From a virus: a stretch of 40,889 nucleotides of DNA. The stretch spans positions 1 through 40,889 of IMG/VR virus record IMGVR_UViG_3300043786_001231; one strand, 5' to 3'. Within the stretch, counting starts at the first letter, position 1. Each line of letters starts with the position of its first letter. Positions 14,358-22,824 of the stretch are shown here, piece by piece. The notes under the pieces are model-generated. The model made no database searches. It saw only the letters and a program-made list of their open reading frames with translations, and had not been told where the DNA came from. A program made the position numbers and the translations under genes.

Positions 14358-15214
14358 GTGGTCGAAATCCCAAGATCGGCGAAGTCTCCGGCCTCGTAGA
14401 CCGTGTGCAGCAGCACCTTGTCAGGCGTCTTTTCCGTGCGATTTGTGGTCGTGTTCTTCTCGTCCTTGTACCGCATGTCGACGAGTTCCCAGCCCTTCAC
14501 GTCGAGCACGATTCCGCCGATGTCCTGCGCGGTCGTGTTGGCTCGCCGACGGAACTGGAACGTCACAGGGACCACGCCGTCGGGCGACCCCTTGATCGTG
14601 ACCGACACGCCCTCGAACAGCACCTCGCCGATGGCGTAGCCCCGGAACAGAGCGTTGTTCGTGCGGGCGAACATCGCCTCCCACTTCGACCGAACCGACC
14701 GCGTCAGGTCCTTCCGCAGGAAGTAGTGGGTTTCGGAAAACGTCACGACGGGAACGAGGATGTCAGCGCCGACGACCGAATCCTTTTGCACGCCGATGAC
14801 GCCCGAGTCGGTCACCGTGCCCGACCCGCCGTTGACCAGCAGGCCCGCGGCGGTCTTCCCCCTGGTCGACAGCGACTGCGTGATGTGCTTGGTTTCGCCC
14901 CCCAACTGGTACGTGATCTCCGGATCCTCGACGTTCGCTTGCACGCTCGAAACCGGCTTGGACCGCGTCGACGAATACGACACGTCGAACTTCCAGCAGT
15001 GAACGCCCTCGCGGCCAGAGATGGCCACGCTTGCCAGCGGCAGGGACCGGTACAGCGGCGGGACGGTCGACAGCAGCGCAGCCGACGCGGCGATCTCGTC
15101 ATCGGCCCATGTAACGACCCACACTTGCCGGACCTCGATAGATTCCGCGAACGAAATCTCCATGGAGTCGAACGCCATGGCGACGACCGGCGCACCGGGG
15201 ATTGGCTCGGCCAT
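14354..15214 (-). CDS. Putative distal tail / baseplate protein
   Basis: A 286-aa mostly beta protein (VVAMAFDSMEISF; KFDVSYSSTRS; FQFRRRANTT) immediately after the tape measure. In siphophages this slot encodes distal tail or tail-hub proteins. No motif allows a firm family call. Starts three bases after the tape measure stop region and overlaps the next gene at the ATGA. The compact beta sheet pattern and absence of signal sequence fit a virion protein. Confidence 0.5.
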   Translation of the reverse strand: MAEPIPGAPVVAMAFDSMEISFAESIEVRQVWVVTWADDEIAASAALLSTVPPLYRSLPLASVAISGREGVHCWKFDVSYSSTRSKPVSSVQANVEDPEITYQLGGETKHITQSLSTRGKTAAGLLVNGGSGTVTDSGVIGVQKDSVVGADILVPVVTFSETHYFLRKDLTRSVRSKWEAMFARTNNALFRGYAIGEVLFEGVSVTIKGSPDGVVPVTFQFRRRANTTAQDIGGIVLDVKGWELVDMRYKDEKNTTTNRTEKTPDKVLLHTVYEAGDFADLGISTT

Positions 15215-15217
15215 CGG

Positions 15218-17011
15218 TCACCCCACCCTTTCGGCGTCGAGCTTCGACAACATCTTCTTTGTGTTCTCGGCGGTCTCTTCCGACGAGGTCACCAGTTTGT
15301 TGATCGGCCCTTGGTTCGCGGCCATCCCCGCAGCGGCCCCCCCGAACGAGATGGCACCAGCACTCGACGCGAACATCGCGGAAGTCCCCGCGCGGGCCGT
15401 GGCTCGCATGGACTCGGCAGGATCGACCGGCTTGGCAGCTTCGGCAGCGGCACGTTTGTCGCCAGCGGCCTTCCGTGTCGCGTCCAACTGGGCCCGCGCG
15501 TCCGCCAGTTGCTTGGCCGCGCTGTTCTCTTCTGCCCCCTTGCGAATCTCGGCCGTCCGGGCGTCGCGTTGCTGTTGGACCGCGTTCCGCTGGGCTTGCT
15601 GTTCGTCGCGAATCTTCCGGTTCGCGTCCTCGTTCTTGGCGTTCCGGTTCCCGATCTTCGAGTCGGTCGCCTCGGCGATCATGCGTTGCTGTTCGGCGGC
15701 CACCTCTTCCGACACAGCGCCGACCAGCTTCTTGATCCACACGAACGACGATTGCAGCCAGCCCGTAAACCGGTCCCAAATGTCGCGGACGGTCGCGACG
15801 AGGTCGTTCCAGAACCCGGCGAGCGACGATGTCCAGTCGATCCACCCGACTGCGATGTTGCCGGACGCTTGGTTGAACGTGTCCTGAATCGTGGCCCAGA
15901 TTTCGACCCAGTCGATTTCGAGCGACGCGAGACCTTGCTGCCACGCGACGTTGAGGCCAGCGACCATCACGTCGAACGCGGCAGAGATGTCCCCCGCCAT
16001 GAGCGCGTCGACGATGCCCTGAAACGATTCCGACGCGATGCCGAACATCTCCGAGAACCCGGCCCCCGCGTCACCAAGGACGGTCCGGATGGTGTCCCCC
16101 CACGGCCCCATCGCGGTCAGCACCGAGTCGAACATCCCGCCGAGCGACGACAGGCCCGAGGACAGCACCGTCAACGGGGGATTGGCCGCGAGCACCGCCG
16201 AGACCATCTTGCCGACCGAGGACGCAGCCCCCGCGAGCGTGTTCACCACAGGAACCAGCACCTGCCCGAGGTCGTTCAGCACCGGCGCGAACGACGCCGC
16301 GATGGCGACGCCCGCATTCGTGATCCCTGCCTGCACATTCGCGAACGTGTCCCCCAACTCATCCACCGCGCGGGCGTCTTCTTCCGTGATCCGCCCAAGG
16401 CCCTTCGCTTCCTCGCGGAAATCGCGGATACCCTTCGCCCCATCTTTCATCATCGGCAGCAGGCCGGCCCCGCTCTTGCCGAAGATGTCCATCGCGGCAG
16501 CGGCCCGCGCCCCTGGGTCGGAGATACCCGCCAGACCATCGGCGATCCGCTCGAATTGCTGGTCGGGTGACAGTCCGGACAGTTCCGCCACCGAGACACC
16601 AATCGCGTCGAACGCAGCGACCGCCGTCTTTGATCCGCCAGCCGCATCCGCCAGCTTGACGCCCATCTTCGTCAGGCCGCCTTCGAGCGCATCGAGGGAC
16701 GTTCCCCCCATCGTCGCCGCGTGTTCGAGTTCGGCCAACGCCTCGACGCCGACGCCAGTGCGGTCGCTCATGTCGACCAGTCGGCCCCCGACCTCCCCGA
16801 GGTTGCTGGCGAACGAGGTGACCGCCGAGAACGCCGAGGTGATACCGTTCGCGATCAGCCCGCCAATCGTCCCACCGATCGCGCCGAGGCCCGCAGACGC
16901 AGCGAGGATGCCCTTGGGCAGGCCCTTCATCGCCGACATCAACGGAGTCTGGTCCCCGTAGATTTCGACGTAGGCGCGGCCCGCCTTGATCGCCCCGCTG
17001 TTACCCGCCAT
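15218..17011 (-). CDS. Tail tape measure protein
   Basis: A 597-aa protein with the usual tape-measure features: Gly/Ala-rich hydrophobic helix early (about 30-65, GLGAIGGTIGGLIANGITSAF), long amphipathic helices, repeated GVALA/LAALEHAATMG-type segments, Trp-rich hydrophobic stretch near 380-430, and a charged coiled coil at about 440-540. Tape measure length sets tail length; at the usual about 0.15 nm per residue this gives a tail near 90 nm. It follows the frameshifted chaperone genes, as expected, and its start overlaps their stop by 11 bases. Confidence 0.9.
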   Translation of the reverse strand: MAGNSGAIKAGRAYVEIYGDQTPLMSAMKGLPKGILAASAGLGAIGGTIGGLIANGITSAFSAVTSFASNLGEVGGRLVDMSDRTGVGVEALAELEHAATMGGTSLDALEGGLTKMGVKLADAAGGSKTAVAAFDAIGVSVAELSGLSPDQQFERIADGLAGISDPGARAAAAMDIFGKSGAGLLPMMKDGAKGIRDFREEAKGLGRITEEDARAVDELGDTFANVQAGITNAGVAIAASFAPVLNDLGQVLVPVVNTLAGAASSVGKMVSAVLAANPPLTVLSSGLSSLGGMFDSVLTAMGPWGDTIRTVLGDAGAGFSEMFGIASESFQGIVDALMAGDISAAFDVMVAGLNVAWQQGLASLEIDWVEIWATIQDTFNQASGNIAVGWIDWTSSLAGFWNDLVATVRDIWDRFTGWLQSSFVWIKKLVGAVSEEVAAEQQRMIAEATDSKIGNRNAKNEDANRKIRDEQQAQRNAVQQQRDARTAEIRKGAEENSAAKQLADARAQLDATRKAAGDKRAAAEAAKPVDPAESMRATARAGTSAMFASSAGAISFGGAAAGMAANQGPINKLVTSSEETAENTKKMLSKLDAERVG

Positions 17012-17396
17012 TTTTCCACACCTTTCCGAACCACTCCGAGGGCTTCATCTTCGGTGCCGGTGGCAACAACGCTCGCGGCATGAAGTCTGTCGCCCGGAAC
17101 GGCGGTCGATTCTTCCCTCGCATGGTGTTCGCTTGCGTCGCTTGAATCGCTCCGGCCATCGCCCATTCGTGACGCTGGCGACCCTTCGCCATCCAGTTTA
17201 ATTCGCGGAGAGTGAAGGCGTCGGGGTCGACTCCGAGGACCCCGGCGAGTTCGTAGGCGATTTCGAGAACAGACGGTCCGCCGACAGGGCTTCCCTGAGT
17301 TGCGGTGCCGTCTGGTTCATCCGTTCCCGCACTTCCGCGATCATCACGAGCGCTTGATCGAGGAACGTCGCGGCCACCTCGTTCCTCCGCTGGCGG
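17001..17396 (-). CDS. Tail assembly chaperone, -1 frame extension (gpT-like)
   Basis: A frame that overlaps the 3' end of the upstream gene and continues to 17003 without a good start of its own. Its folded core is VLEIAYELAGVLGVDPDAFTLRELNWMAKG, the typical gpT-like domain before a tape measure, starting near 17283. It lies -1 relative to the first frame. A T TTT TTC heptamer in the correct phase is at 17396-17402; slipping there would give a fusion of about 233 aa. A slip closer to 17283 is also possible, because the first frame looks genuine up to about there. Confidence 0.7.
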   Translation of the reverse strand, partial: PPAEERGGRDVPRSSARDDRGSAGTDEPDGTATQGSPVGGPSVLEIAYELAGVLGVDPDAFTLRELNWMAKGRQRHEWAMAGAIQATQANTMRGKNRPPFRATDFMPRALLPPAPKMKPSEWFGKVWKNGG

Positions 17397-17701
17397 AAAA
17401 AATCGGCCCACTCCCCGACGAGCGCGACGAGCGCGTCGTCAATCGCTTCGCCCCCCAACGCTTCGGCGAATGCGTCGTCGGAAATGTTCCGCGTGTCCAA
17501 CTGCGGACGGCACACGGCACACAACGCATCGGCGAGCGTGACTGGGTCAGTCGACAACCGCTCGAACACGTCCGACCGCTGTTTCGACGCGACGTTGAGG
17601 TCGAGCATGTCCAGACCGGTTGCCGCCTTGATCCGCTTGAGCGAACCCAGGTTGAGCACCAAGTCCCACGCCCGGCCCTCGCGATCCTTGAACGACTTCA
17701 C
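17198..17701 (-). CDS. Tail assembly chaperone (gpG-like)
   Basis: A 167-aa protein upstream of the tape measure and followed by an overlapping -1 frame, the gpG/gpGT arrangement of lambda-like tails. Its body (SFKDREGRAWDLVLNLGSLKRIKAATGLDML, then helices to about residue 137) looks genuine. Its last about 28 residues (SPGSSESTPTPS) look like a shadow of the gpT-like frame. Such proteins bind the tape measure and help the tube polymerise. Its ATG overlaps the previous stop (ATGA). Confidence 0.75.
   Translation of the reverse strand: MKSFKDREGRAWDLVLNLGSLKRIKAATGLDMLDLNVASKQRSDVFERLSTDPVTLADALCAVCRPQLDTRNISDDAFAEALGGEAIDDALVALVGEWADFFRQRRNEVAATFLDQALVMIAEVRERMNQTAPQLREALSADRLFSKSPTNSPGSSESTPTPSLSAN
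17396..17402 (-). other. Candidate -1 ribosomal slippery heptamer
   Basis: TTTTTTC, in the phase T TTT TTC relative to the gpG-like frame. Both tRNAs could re-pair after a -1 slip, and the -1 frame is open from here to 17003. This is a strong heptamer, but it lies earlier than expected from the folded parts of the two frames. Confidence 0.5.
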
Positions 17702-18192
17702 GACGCCCCCTCTCGCACGATGGCTTGGCAGAACGCGCCCGTACCGAGGGTCCCGCCGCCAGCCGTTGCCGTGATGACGACTTCGAGCACGTCACCAGCG
17801 GCCACCGTGGGGGAACCCGAGAGAGTCCCCGCCTCGATAACCCGAGCCGTGTTCGCGTTGTCCAATGTGATGACGGACGACAACACCGTCGTGCCGTTCT
17901 TCCGCAAATCGAACGTGATCGTCGCCGCGCCCGAGCACGCGGCAATCGACCCAACGCGGAACCCCTCGATGGTCCCCGCCGCGCGGGCGACGTGAATCAC
18001 CCGCGTCTCGGTCGTCGCCGTGGTGTTCGGCTGCGAGTAAGTCGGCAGGTACTGGTGCTTGAGCTTGTCGGCCACGATCGGGTTCGCGACATCAATCTGG
18101 TCGCTCCCGATGGATGCCGTCGGCGGGGTGAACGAGTCCGCGAGAAGCGTCCCACGAACCCGCAAGTCGCCTTCGATTGTTGACAGAGCCAC
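17698..18192 (-). CDS. Putative virion structural protein, function unknown
   Basis: A 164-aa protein with a beta-rich second half (TITFDLRKNGTTVLSSVITL; DVLEVVITATAGGG). It is Thr/Ala/Gly-rich with no signal peptide, which fits a decoration, tail or fibre-like domain. It sits between the tail tube and the chaperones and overlaps the chaperone start. The start is a GTG at 18192, nine bases or so after GGAG. The slightly lectin-like beta pattern suggests an exposed domain on the tail; inferred. Confidence 0.5.
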   Translation of the reverse strand: MALSTIEGDLRVRGTLLADSFTPPTASIGSDQIDVANPIVADKLKHQYLPTYSQPNTTATTETRVIHVARAAGTIEGFRVGSIAACSGAATITFDLRKNGTTVLSSVITLDNANTARVIEAGTLSGSPTVAAGDVLEVVITATAGGGTLGTGAFCQAIVREGAS

Positions 18193-18254
18193 GGGACCAC
18201 TCCGAGGAAAAGGACGTTACCCAAGCACCAGCACGCCGACGGAACCGCACACGA

Positions 18255-18701
18255 TCAGGCCGGGGCGGTGTAGTTCTCGATTTCCTTGCCAGCGTCGGTC
18301 GTGCCGGACAGCACAATCGAGACGGTCTTCACGTCGTTCATCGGCTCGTTCTTCGTCATCGACGTGACGTAGGTGTCGAGACGGAATCCCTCGACACCAG
18401 CCGTCGCACGGGGCCCGTCGGTCACCAACACGCCGAGCACGGTCCGCGCGTCGTAGGCGGTCTTGATCGCCTCGTAGGCCGCCGCGTCGTTGTCGTACCG
18501 CATGTCGAAGGTGATCTGCACCGTCCGTTGACCGGGCGTCACGCTGCCCATCCCGTACCCGCGAACCGAGGAATCACCCTCCGACCGCGTGTCGTTGATC
18601 GTCACGTCCTTCGCGTCGACAACCTCGACCCACGTCGGCGAGGCGTAGGTGCCGGTGTTGACGTGCAACTCGCAATCGATGCCCACAAGAGAAGCGGCCA
18701 T
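18255..18701 (-). CDS. Major tail tube protein
   Basis: A 148-aa beta-rich protein in the standard tail-tube slot, after the neck genes and before the chaperones and tape measure. It shows the tail-tube pattern: an N-terminal strand (CELHVNTGTYASPTWVEV), a loop with RSEGDSSVRGYGM, a strand with RTVQITFDMRYD, and a C-terminal strand pair (VKTVSIVLSGTT). Such proteins stack as hexamers around the tape measure. Intergenic space of about 60 bases follows. Confidence 0.75.
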   Translation of the reverse strand: MAASLVGIDCELHVNTGTYASPTWVEVVDAKDVTINDTRSEGDSSVRGYGMGSVTPGQRTVQITFDMRYDNDAAAYEAIKTAYDARTVLGVLVTDGPRATAGVEGFRLDTYVTSMTKNEPMNDVKTVSIVLSGTTDAGKEIENYTAPA

Positions 18702-18704
18702 TTG

Positions 18705-19244
18705 TCATCGTCCTTTCACAGAGTTGGCCCACATCGCGGGCAGTTTGGGGGATTCCTTCGCGTAGGCCGGACCCATGAACGGACGTGCCTTGATCGATAC
18801 CGTCTGTCCCTGCGGCGTGCGTGTTTGCCCGCCCTCTTCCAACGCTTCCAGCGCCTGCGGACCGCCGACCACGCCATTGAGGCGAGCCGGGCCGACAACA
18901 ACCGAGTTGTTCGACCGGTCGTAGCCGAACAGGATGAATTTCTTCAGCAGCCCGAGACGCGACCGAGGTGGCTGTCCGGGCTTCGATGACTGGAGCGGTC
19001 GCCGCGGACGCGGTTGGCCCTTCGCCTTCGCGATGGCCGAACGCCGCTTGTAGGCCGCGAGTTGTTCGGCGTTTAGTTCGGACACCGGCGTTTGCCGAGC
19101 CTTGCGGATCGAGGTCCGGGCCGCTCGCATGACGAACGCCCCGAACTTCGACAACACGGACGCGGTCGCCTTGTCGACGGACCCAGCCACCGCCGCACGG
19201 TCGAAGAACATCTTCTTGATGTCACCGATCTTGAACTTGACCAT
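18705..19244 (-). CDS. HK97 gp10-like neck / tail-completion protein
   Basis: A 179-aa protein. The N-terminal half is basic and helical (KATASVLSKFGAFVMRAARTSIRKA); the end has ARPFMGPAYAKESPKLPAMW, close to the ARPF-x-RPA block of HK97 gp10-type proteins. These link the head-tail connector to the tail. The ATG at 19244 shares a base with the previous stop (TGATG). The basic Pro/Arg segment in the middle is a likely flexible linker. Confidence 0.68.
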   Translation of the reverse strand: MVKFKIGDIKKMFFDRAAVAGSVDKATASVLSKFGAFVMRAARTSIRKARQTPVSELNAEQLAAYKRRSAIAKAKGQPRPRRPLQSSKPGQPPRSRLGLLKKFILFGYDRSNNSVVVGPARLNGVVGGPQALEALEEGGQTRTPQGQTVSIKARPFMGPAYAKESPKLPAMWANSVKGR

Positions 19245-19696
19245 CACGTCCCCCTCGTCGGGATTTCCCGGCTGTTGACGAACGTGAGTGACACCAGCGA
19301 CATCCACAGGCGGTGCTCGGTCAGGTGCGTGACGGACCACGGCGTGACCTCGACCGCGCGGAAGCGGGCGCCGGAGTAGTCCGTGTCCCACCAGTAGTCT
19401 TGAACCTTCCGCGTCAGTTCGGCGAGGTCGTCCGCTTCGTCGTCGTAGTCCTGCGAGACACGCGCCCGGATGCCGACATCAACAACGATTTCGTCTTCCA
19501 AGAACCGACGTGCGGCGCGAGTTGTGGCCGTCGTGCGACCGATGACCGTGACGTGTGCGGCCGAGTCCGCAGCTTGCGGCAGGCCCTTCAGGTCGACATC
19601 CGGATCGAACGCGCGAGCGACCGTCAACGTCATCCCGAGGGACGCGGCGGCGAGGTCGGACGCAACCGAGGCGGCGATAGATTGGAGGTCAGGCAT
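19244..19696 (-). CDS. Putative tail terminator / minor neck protein
   Basis: A 150-aa protein in the tail-terminator slot, between a head-closure-like and a gp10-like protein. It mixes helices (QSIAASVASDLAAASLG; EADDLAELTRKVQDYWW) and strands (EIVVDVGIRARV; LWMSLVSLTFVNS), as tail terminators do. The assignment rests on order and fold pattern, not on a specific motif. Both ends overlap neighbouring genes by one base or so, so it is translationally coupled. Confidence 0.55.
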   Translation of the reverse strand: MPDLQSIAASVASDLAAASLGMTLTVARAFDPDVDLKGLPQAADSAAHVTVIGRTTATTRAARRFLEDEIVVDVGIRARVSQDYDDEADDLAELTRKVQDYWWDTDYSGARFRAVEVTPWSVTHLTEHRLWMSLVSLTFVNSREIPTRGT

Positions 19697-20052
19697 CAGG
19701 CGTCCACCTCCACCGTGTGAATCCGATAGGTCGACCGAGGGTGATCCGAGTAACGCCAGCAGTTCGACCCGGAGATGTCGCGGACGACGAACAACGCGGA
19801 CCCTTGGGTGATCCGGTCCCCGGCTTGCGGAGTGACCGCCGAGGCCCCGAGCAGCAGATCCTCCACGGCGATCATGAAGTCCCGAGACTGCACCGTGACC
19901 GGCATCCCGTCGTCGATGCTGTCGTGAGCCGATTCGCCGACGACCGCCGTCACCTCGACGGACTGCGCACCGCGCGCGTACGTGACCGTCTCCCCCGCGT
20001 GAGTGCGGAGGCGACCGAGTCCGGCGGCGAGTTGGTCGTGGAAGCGGGACAC
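19696..20052 (-). CDS. Putative head-closure / head-tail joining protein
   Basis: A 118-aa beta protein (GETVTYARGAQSVEVTAVVG; SRDFMIAVEDLLLGASAVTPQAGDRI; ALFVVRDISGSNCWRYSD) of the type found just before the gp10-like gene in siphophages. The block DxLxLGxxxVxPxxGDRI is the recurring feature of head-closure proteins (stopper family). It would seal the portal side and receive the tail. Inferred from motif and order. Confidence 0.6.
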   Translation of the reverse strand: MSRFHDQLAAGLGRLRTHAGETVTYARGAQSVEVTAVVGESAHDSIDDGMPVTVQSRDFMIAVEDLLLGASAVTPQAGDRITQGSALFVVRDISGSNCWRYSDHPRSTYRIHTVEVDA

Positions 20053-20053
20053 G

Positions 20054-20971
20054 TCAACACCAAACCTGTCCGTCGATGACGAATGACGAGAACGTCGTGG
20101 AGGAACCCGACGACTCCTCGACGACCTGCAAATAGTGGTAGCCGATGTTCGTCCCGGCGTTGTGAATCACGCCCGCAGACCCCGCCACACGCACGCCAAC
20201 CGACGTGAGACGCGGCGTCGTCGCTGGCATCGTCGAAGCGTCGAGCGACAGCCCCACGCTTCCGGTGATCGCCGCACCCGGCGTCATGTCGGCCCACAAC
20301 GAGACGAAGGGGCGATTGCACGGCAGGCAGGTCGCGTACTCGAACCGCGTCCCCGTCGCCGTGTTGTTCCAGTTCCGCGCCGTCGTCGTGTGACTGTGCG
20401 ACGTTGCGTCAGACACCAAGGCGCGTTTCAGCACCTGATTTGTGGCGTTGCACACGAACCGCTGGGAATTGCTGTCCGCCGTCGTGTTGGTCGCCGAGGC
20501 GTAGAACGATCCCAGGAGGCGTCGCGTTTTGTCCCCGCTCTTGGTGATGACCCCGTCGTTGATGGCGTAGGCGGTCGCTCGTGCCGTCGTGCTCGTCCAC
20601 ACCAGCGTTTCCAGCGTGAGCACCCCGCCGCTGATGTAGCCGAACACGTCGTACATGCTTCCGGACGTTGCCGTAATCGCCAGCGACGCCTCCGTAAACG
20701 TCACAGGCACCCACGTCGTCCCGTCCCACAGCGATATCACGTCGCTCGTGAAGGGCGTGTAGTACAGCGTCGATCCCGAGGCGACGGCAGGCGCCAGCGG
20801 ATCGCCCGAAGTCAGCGTGAGCCGCCCCCCGGCAATCGACGCCAGCCCCATCGCGTCGGAGATGGCTCCGATGGTCGCCCGCTTCGTGCTGTCCGCCGAG
20901 TCGTCAACGATTGGCAGATAGTCCGCGCGATCGACGGCAGTCAGCGCGGTCAGGTCAGTGATTGTCGGCAC
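20054..20971 (-). CDS. Fibre-like virion protein
   Basis: A 305-aa Thr/Ser/Ala-rich beta protein. The first 40 residues resemble the short N-terminal attachment segment of phage fibres (ITDLTALTAVDRADYLPIVDD). Next comes LYYTPFTSDVISLWDGTTWV, a block often seen in tail-fibre and virion-decoration proteins. The rest is beta-rich with many aromatic residues and no catalytic motif. Lies among structural genes between the lysis-like cassette and the neck. Probably exposed on the virion; the partner is unknown. Confidence 0.55.
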   Translation of the reverse strand: MPTITDLTALTAVDRADYLPIVDDSADSTKRATIGAISDAMGLASIAGGRLTLTSGDPLAPAVASGSTLYYTPFTSDVISLWDGTTWVPVTFTEASLAITATSGSMYDVFGYISGGVLTLETLVWTSTTARATAYAINDGVITKSGDKTRRLLGSFYASATNTTADSNSQRFVCNATNQVLKRALVSDATSHSHTTTARNWNNTATGTRFEYATCLPCNRPFVSLWADMTPGAAITGSVGLSLDASTMPATTPRLTSVGVRVAGSAGVIHNAGTNIGYHYLQVVEESSGSSTTFSSFVIDGQVWC

Positions 20972-20973
20972 GA

Positions 20974-21291
20974 TCAGCGCTCCACATGGCCGGGATTCTT
21001 CGGACCAACAAACTCGGCGTTGATCTTCGCCGAGGCCGATACCTCGATGGCGTAGATCGCCGCAGGAGCGAACGGGAAGAACGTCGGCGGATCGCCCGCG
21101 TATAGCAGCGCCCCCACGCTCGCGGTCGGCGCGACGCCATCGCAGCGAACGCGCACGTTTTGCGATTCGGCTTGCAGCCAGACGCCTTCAACGGCCCCTG
21201 TATAAGTCAGGGGCGCGATGTTGGTGCTAGTGTTCAGCGAGGAAAATTGGCGATGCTCACCGATCGTGTACCGGTCTCGGATGACTGGCAT
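20974..21291 (-). CDS. Small virion-type beta protein, unknown function
   Basis: A 105-aa beta-rich protein (GVWLQAESQNVRVRCDGVAP; AIYAIEVSASAKINAEFVG). It resembles small decoration or adaptor proteins in size and composition. The ATG at 21291 overlaps the end of the IPT/TIG protein gene at 21293 only through the in-frame extension, so 21291 is chosen. No family recognised; the role is inferred from its place among structural genes. Confidence 0.5.
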   Translation of the reverse strand: MPVIRDRYTIGEHRQFSSLNTSTNIAPLTYTGAVEGVWLQAESQNVRVRCDGVAPTASVGALLYAGDPPTFFPFAPAAIYAIEVSASAKINAEFVGPKNPGHVER

Positions 21292-21292
21292 T

Positions 21293-22195
21293 TCAGAACC
21301 CTTCCACAAAAGCGCGGTGGAGTCGTTTCACCCCAGCCCCTGAACCCGATCCTTCAATCATCAGCCGCCCGCCTTGCTCGGCAAACAGCGGCAAGCCCGA
21401 CTCCGTCAACAGCGTGCGGGATGATTGAACCGCAGGTGAATACGTAAACCCGTTCGATAGCGTTCCCGACCCCGCCGCCGTGGTCACGACAACGTCTTTC
21501 GCTCCGGCGGTTCCCGCCGGTGTCACACAGGTGATCGTGGTCGAGTTGACGACCGACACTGACGTTGCCGAAGCCCCGCCAATCGTCACGCCGGTCGCGC
21601 CCGTGAAGTCGGTCCCGGTGATCGTGATCGCGGTCCCGCCAGTGGTTGAACCGGACGATGGGTCGACGCCTGAAACGGTTGGGGCAGATGCCGACGATGT
21701 GTAATACACCCGCATCCGGTACGCATCGAGTTGGAAATTCGGGTTGTATTTGAAGTCGTAGTTTTGGTGTCGGACCTCAACCCCGAACGTAGACGCCTTG
21801 ACCTCGGAATCGGTCCAGGTTGTCCCGAATTTGTTTGTCGCACCTCCGAATGTTTGCCAAGCAAAGGAACCAGGAACAAGAAACGAAGCGGTCGCCCCGC
21901 CCTGATTTGTTCCGACAAGTCCTGAACCATCTTTTGTCAATTGGATCAGGTCGGCGTAAACAACACCTCCGCCGATGTTTCTGGCGTAGGTCCCGACCTC
22001 GAAACCATCAATTGTGGCTCCGCTCGGGAGGTCAGAAAATCCGAAATTGAGAAGCCGAACCTGCGGGTAGGCAAATCCGCCGCCCCATGTCATGTAGCTG
22101 CCGTCTTGCGCGAGGACGTTCGCTACTCCGGAAACAAATCCGGACCCGAGGATCAGCGTTGACGATGCAGGAAACGCCCAATCTGTCACAGCCAT
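21293..22195 (-). CDS. IPT/TIG (Ig-like) domain virion protein
   Basis: A 300-aa protein. Residues about 1-170 form a beta region (an exposed jelly-roll-like part). Residues about 173-255 form an IPT/TIG Ig-like domain: PTVSGVDPSSGSTTGG, ITGTDFTGATGVTIGG, TTITCVTPAG. The C-terminal 45 residues are distinct. Ig-like domains on phage particles help weak binding to cell surfaces or mucus. Stop and start overlap neighbouring genes (22195 shared with the sulfotransferase stop). Codon use matches the structural genes. Confidence 0.75.
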   Translation of the reverse strand: MAVTDWAFPASSTLILGSGFVSGVANVLAQDGSYMTWGGGFAYPQVRLLNFGFSDLPSGATIDGFEVGTYARNIGGGVVYADLIQLTKDGSGLVGTNQGGATASFLVPGSFAWQTFGGATNKFGTTWTDSEVKASTFGVEVRHQNYDFKYNPNFQLDAYRMRVYYTSSASAPTVSGVDPSSGSTTGGTAITITGTDFTGATGVTIGGASATSVSVVNSTTITCVTPAGTAGAKDVVVTTAAGSGTLSNGFTYSPAVQSSRTLLTESGLPLFAEQGGRLMIEGSGSGAGVKRLHRAFVEGF

Positions 22196-22824
22196 TACCC
22201 AAACCTCCGCCCGTTCGGGTCGATGATTCCTCGGGCTTCGTCATTCAGCGGCAGGCCCACAAAATCGGCGAGCGATTGCAAGGTGGCCTCAGTCGCGTCG
22301 AACAGGTCCGCGTACACCACGCGATGCTTTGGACCTTGCCACGAATCCCACAGCGATTCAACGGCGATCTTGGTGTCAGCGACGAAAGACGGGGCGCCTG
22401 CCTTGAAGTGATCCCATGTGCGCTCGACCGCACTGGCTTGCGACTGCTCGACGGGTCTATCGCAAACGATCAATCGAACATCCAAGCCCATTGCTGAAAG
22501 CACGCGAGCGGCGACCCACGAGTGAAGCCCCTTGATGCCCCACCGTGGATACGAAGCTCGCGATTGAATCATTGCGGTGATCAGTGCCGCCCCTTCGTCG
22601 TCAGGTTGCCAATCGTCGCGTGGGCGATCCAGACCCTGGAGATATCGGGTTGTGAATGCGTGAAATTCCTTGTCTGCGAAGTGCCCTTTGAGGTTCCAAT
22701 CGTCGGGTGTGTTGTCGTTCACGAAACCACCCACGCCCATGTTGACGCCGAGTGCGTGCAGAATCCCAGCGGTAACGCTCGTTCCCGAGCGAGGCGGACC
22801 GGCGACAACGTAGAGTTCCGACAC
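22195..22824 (-). CDS. Sulfotransferase-family P-loop protein
   Basis: A 209-aa protein with a PAPS-binding P-loop at the N-terminus (VAGPPRSGTSVTAGIL) and a second PAPS-contact-like segment, CDRPVEQSQASAVER. It ends in YADLFDATEATLQSLADFVGLPL, the normal sulfotransferase tail. It would move sulfate from PAPS to a sugar, lipid or protein. A phage copy amid virion genes suggests modification of host or virion surface. Two palindromic GGCATNATGCC sites lie upstream, so it may have its own control. Confidence 0.72.
   Translation of the reverse strand: MSELYVVAGPPRSGTSVTAGILHALGVNMGVGGFVNDNTPDDWNLKGHFADKEFHAFTTRYLQGLDRPRDDWQPDDEGAALITAMIQSRASYPRWGIKGLHSWVAARVLSAMGLDVRLIVCDRPVEQSQASAVERTWDHFKAGAPSFVADTKIAVESLWDSWQGPKHRVVYADLFDATEATLQSLADFVGLPLNDEARGIIDPNGRRFG

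Noticed and set aside
14405-16570. 721-aa plus-strand open frame opposite the tape measure and tail genes
   Set aside because: It is Arg/His/Pro-rich, has no motif or start context, and mirrors genuine minus-strand proteins; high GC keeps the antisense frame open. The same holds for 3949-5535, 6889-8499, 10363-11295, 12456-13631 and 27645-28910.
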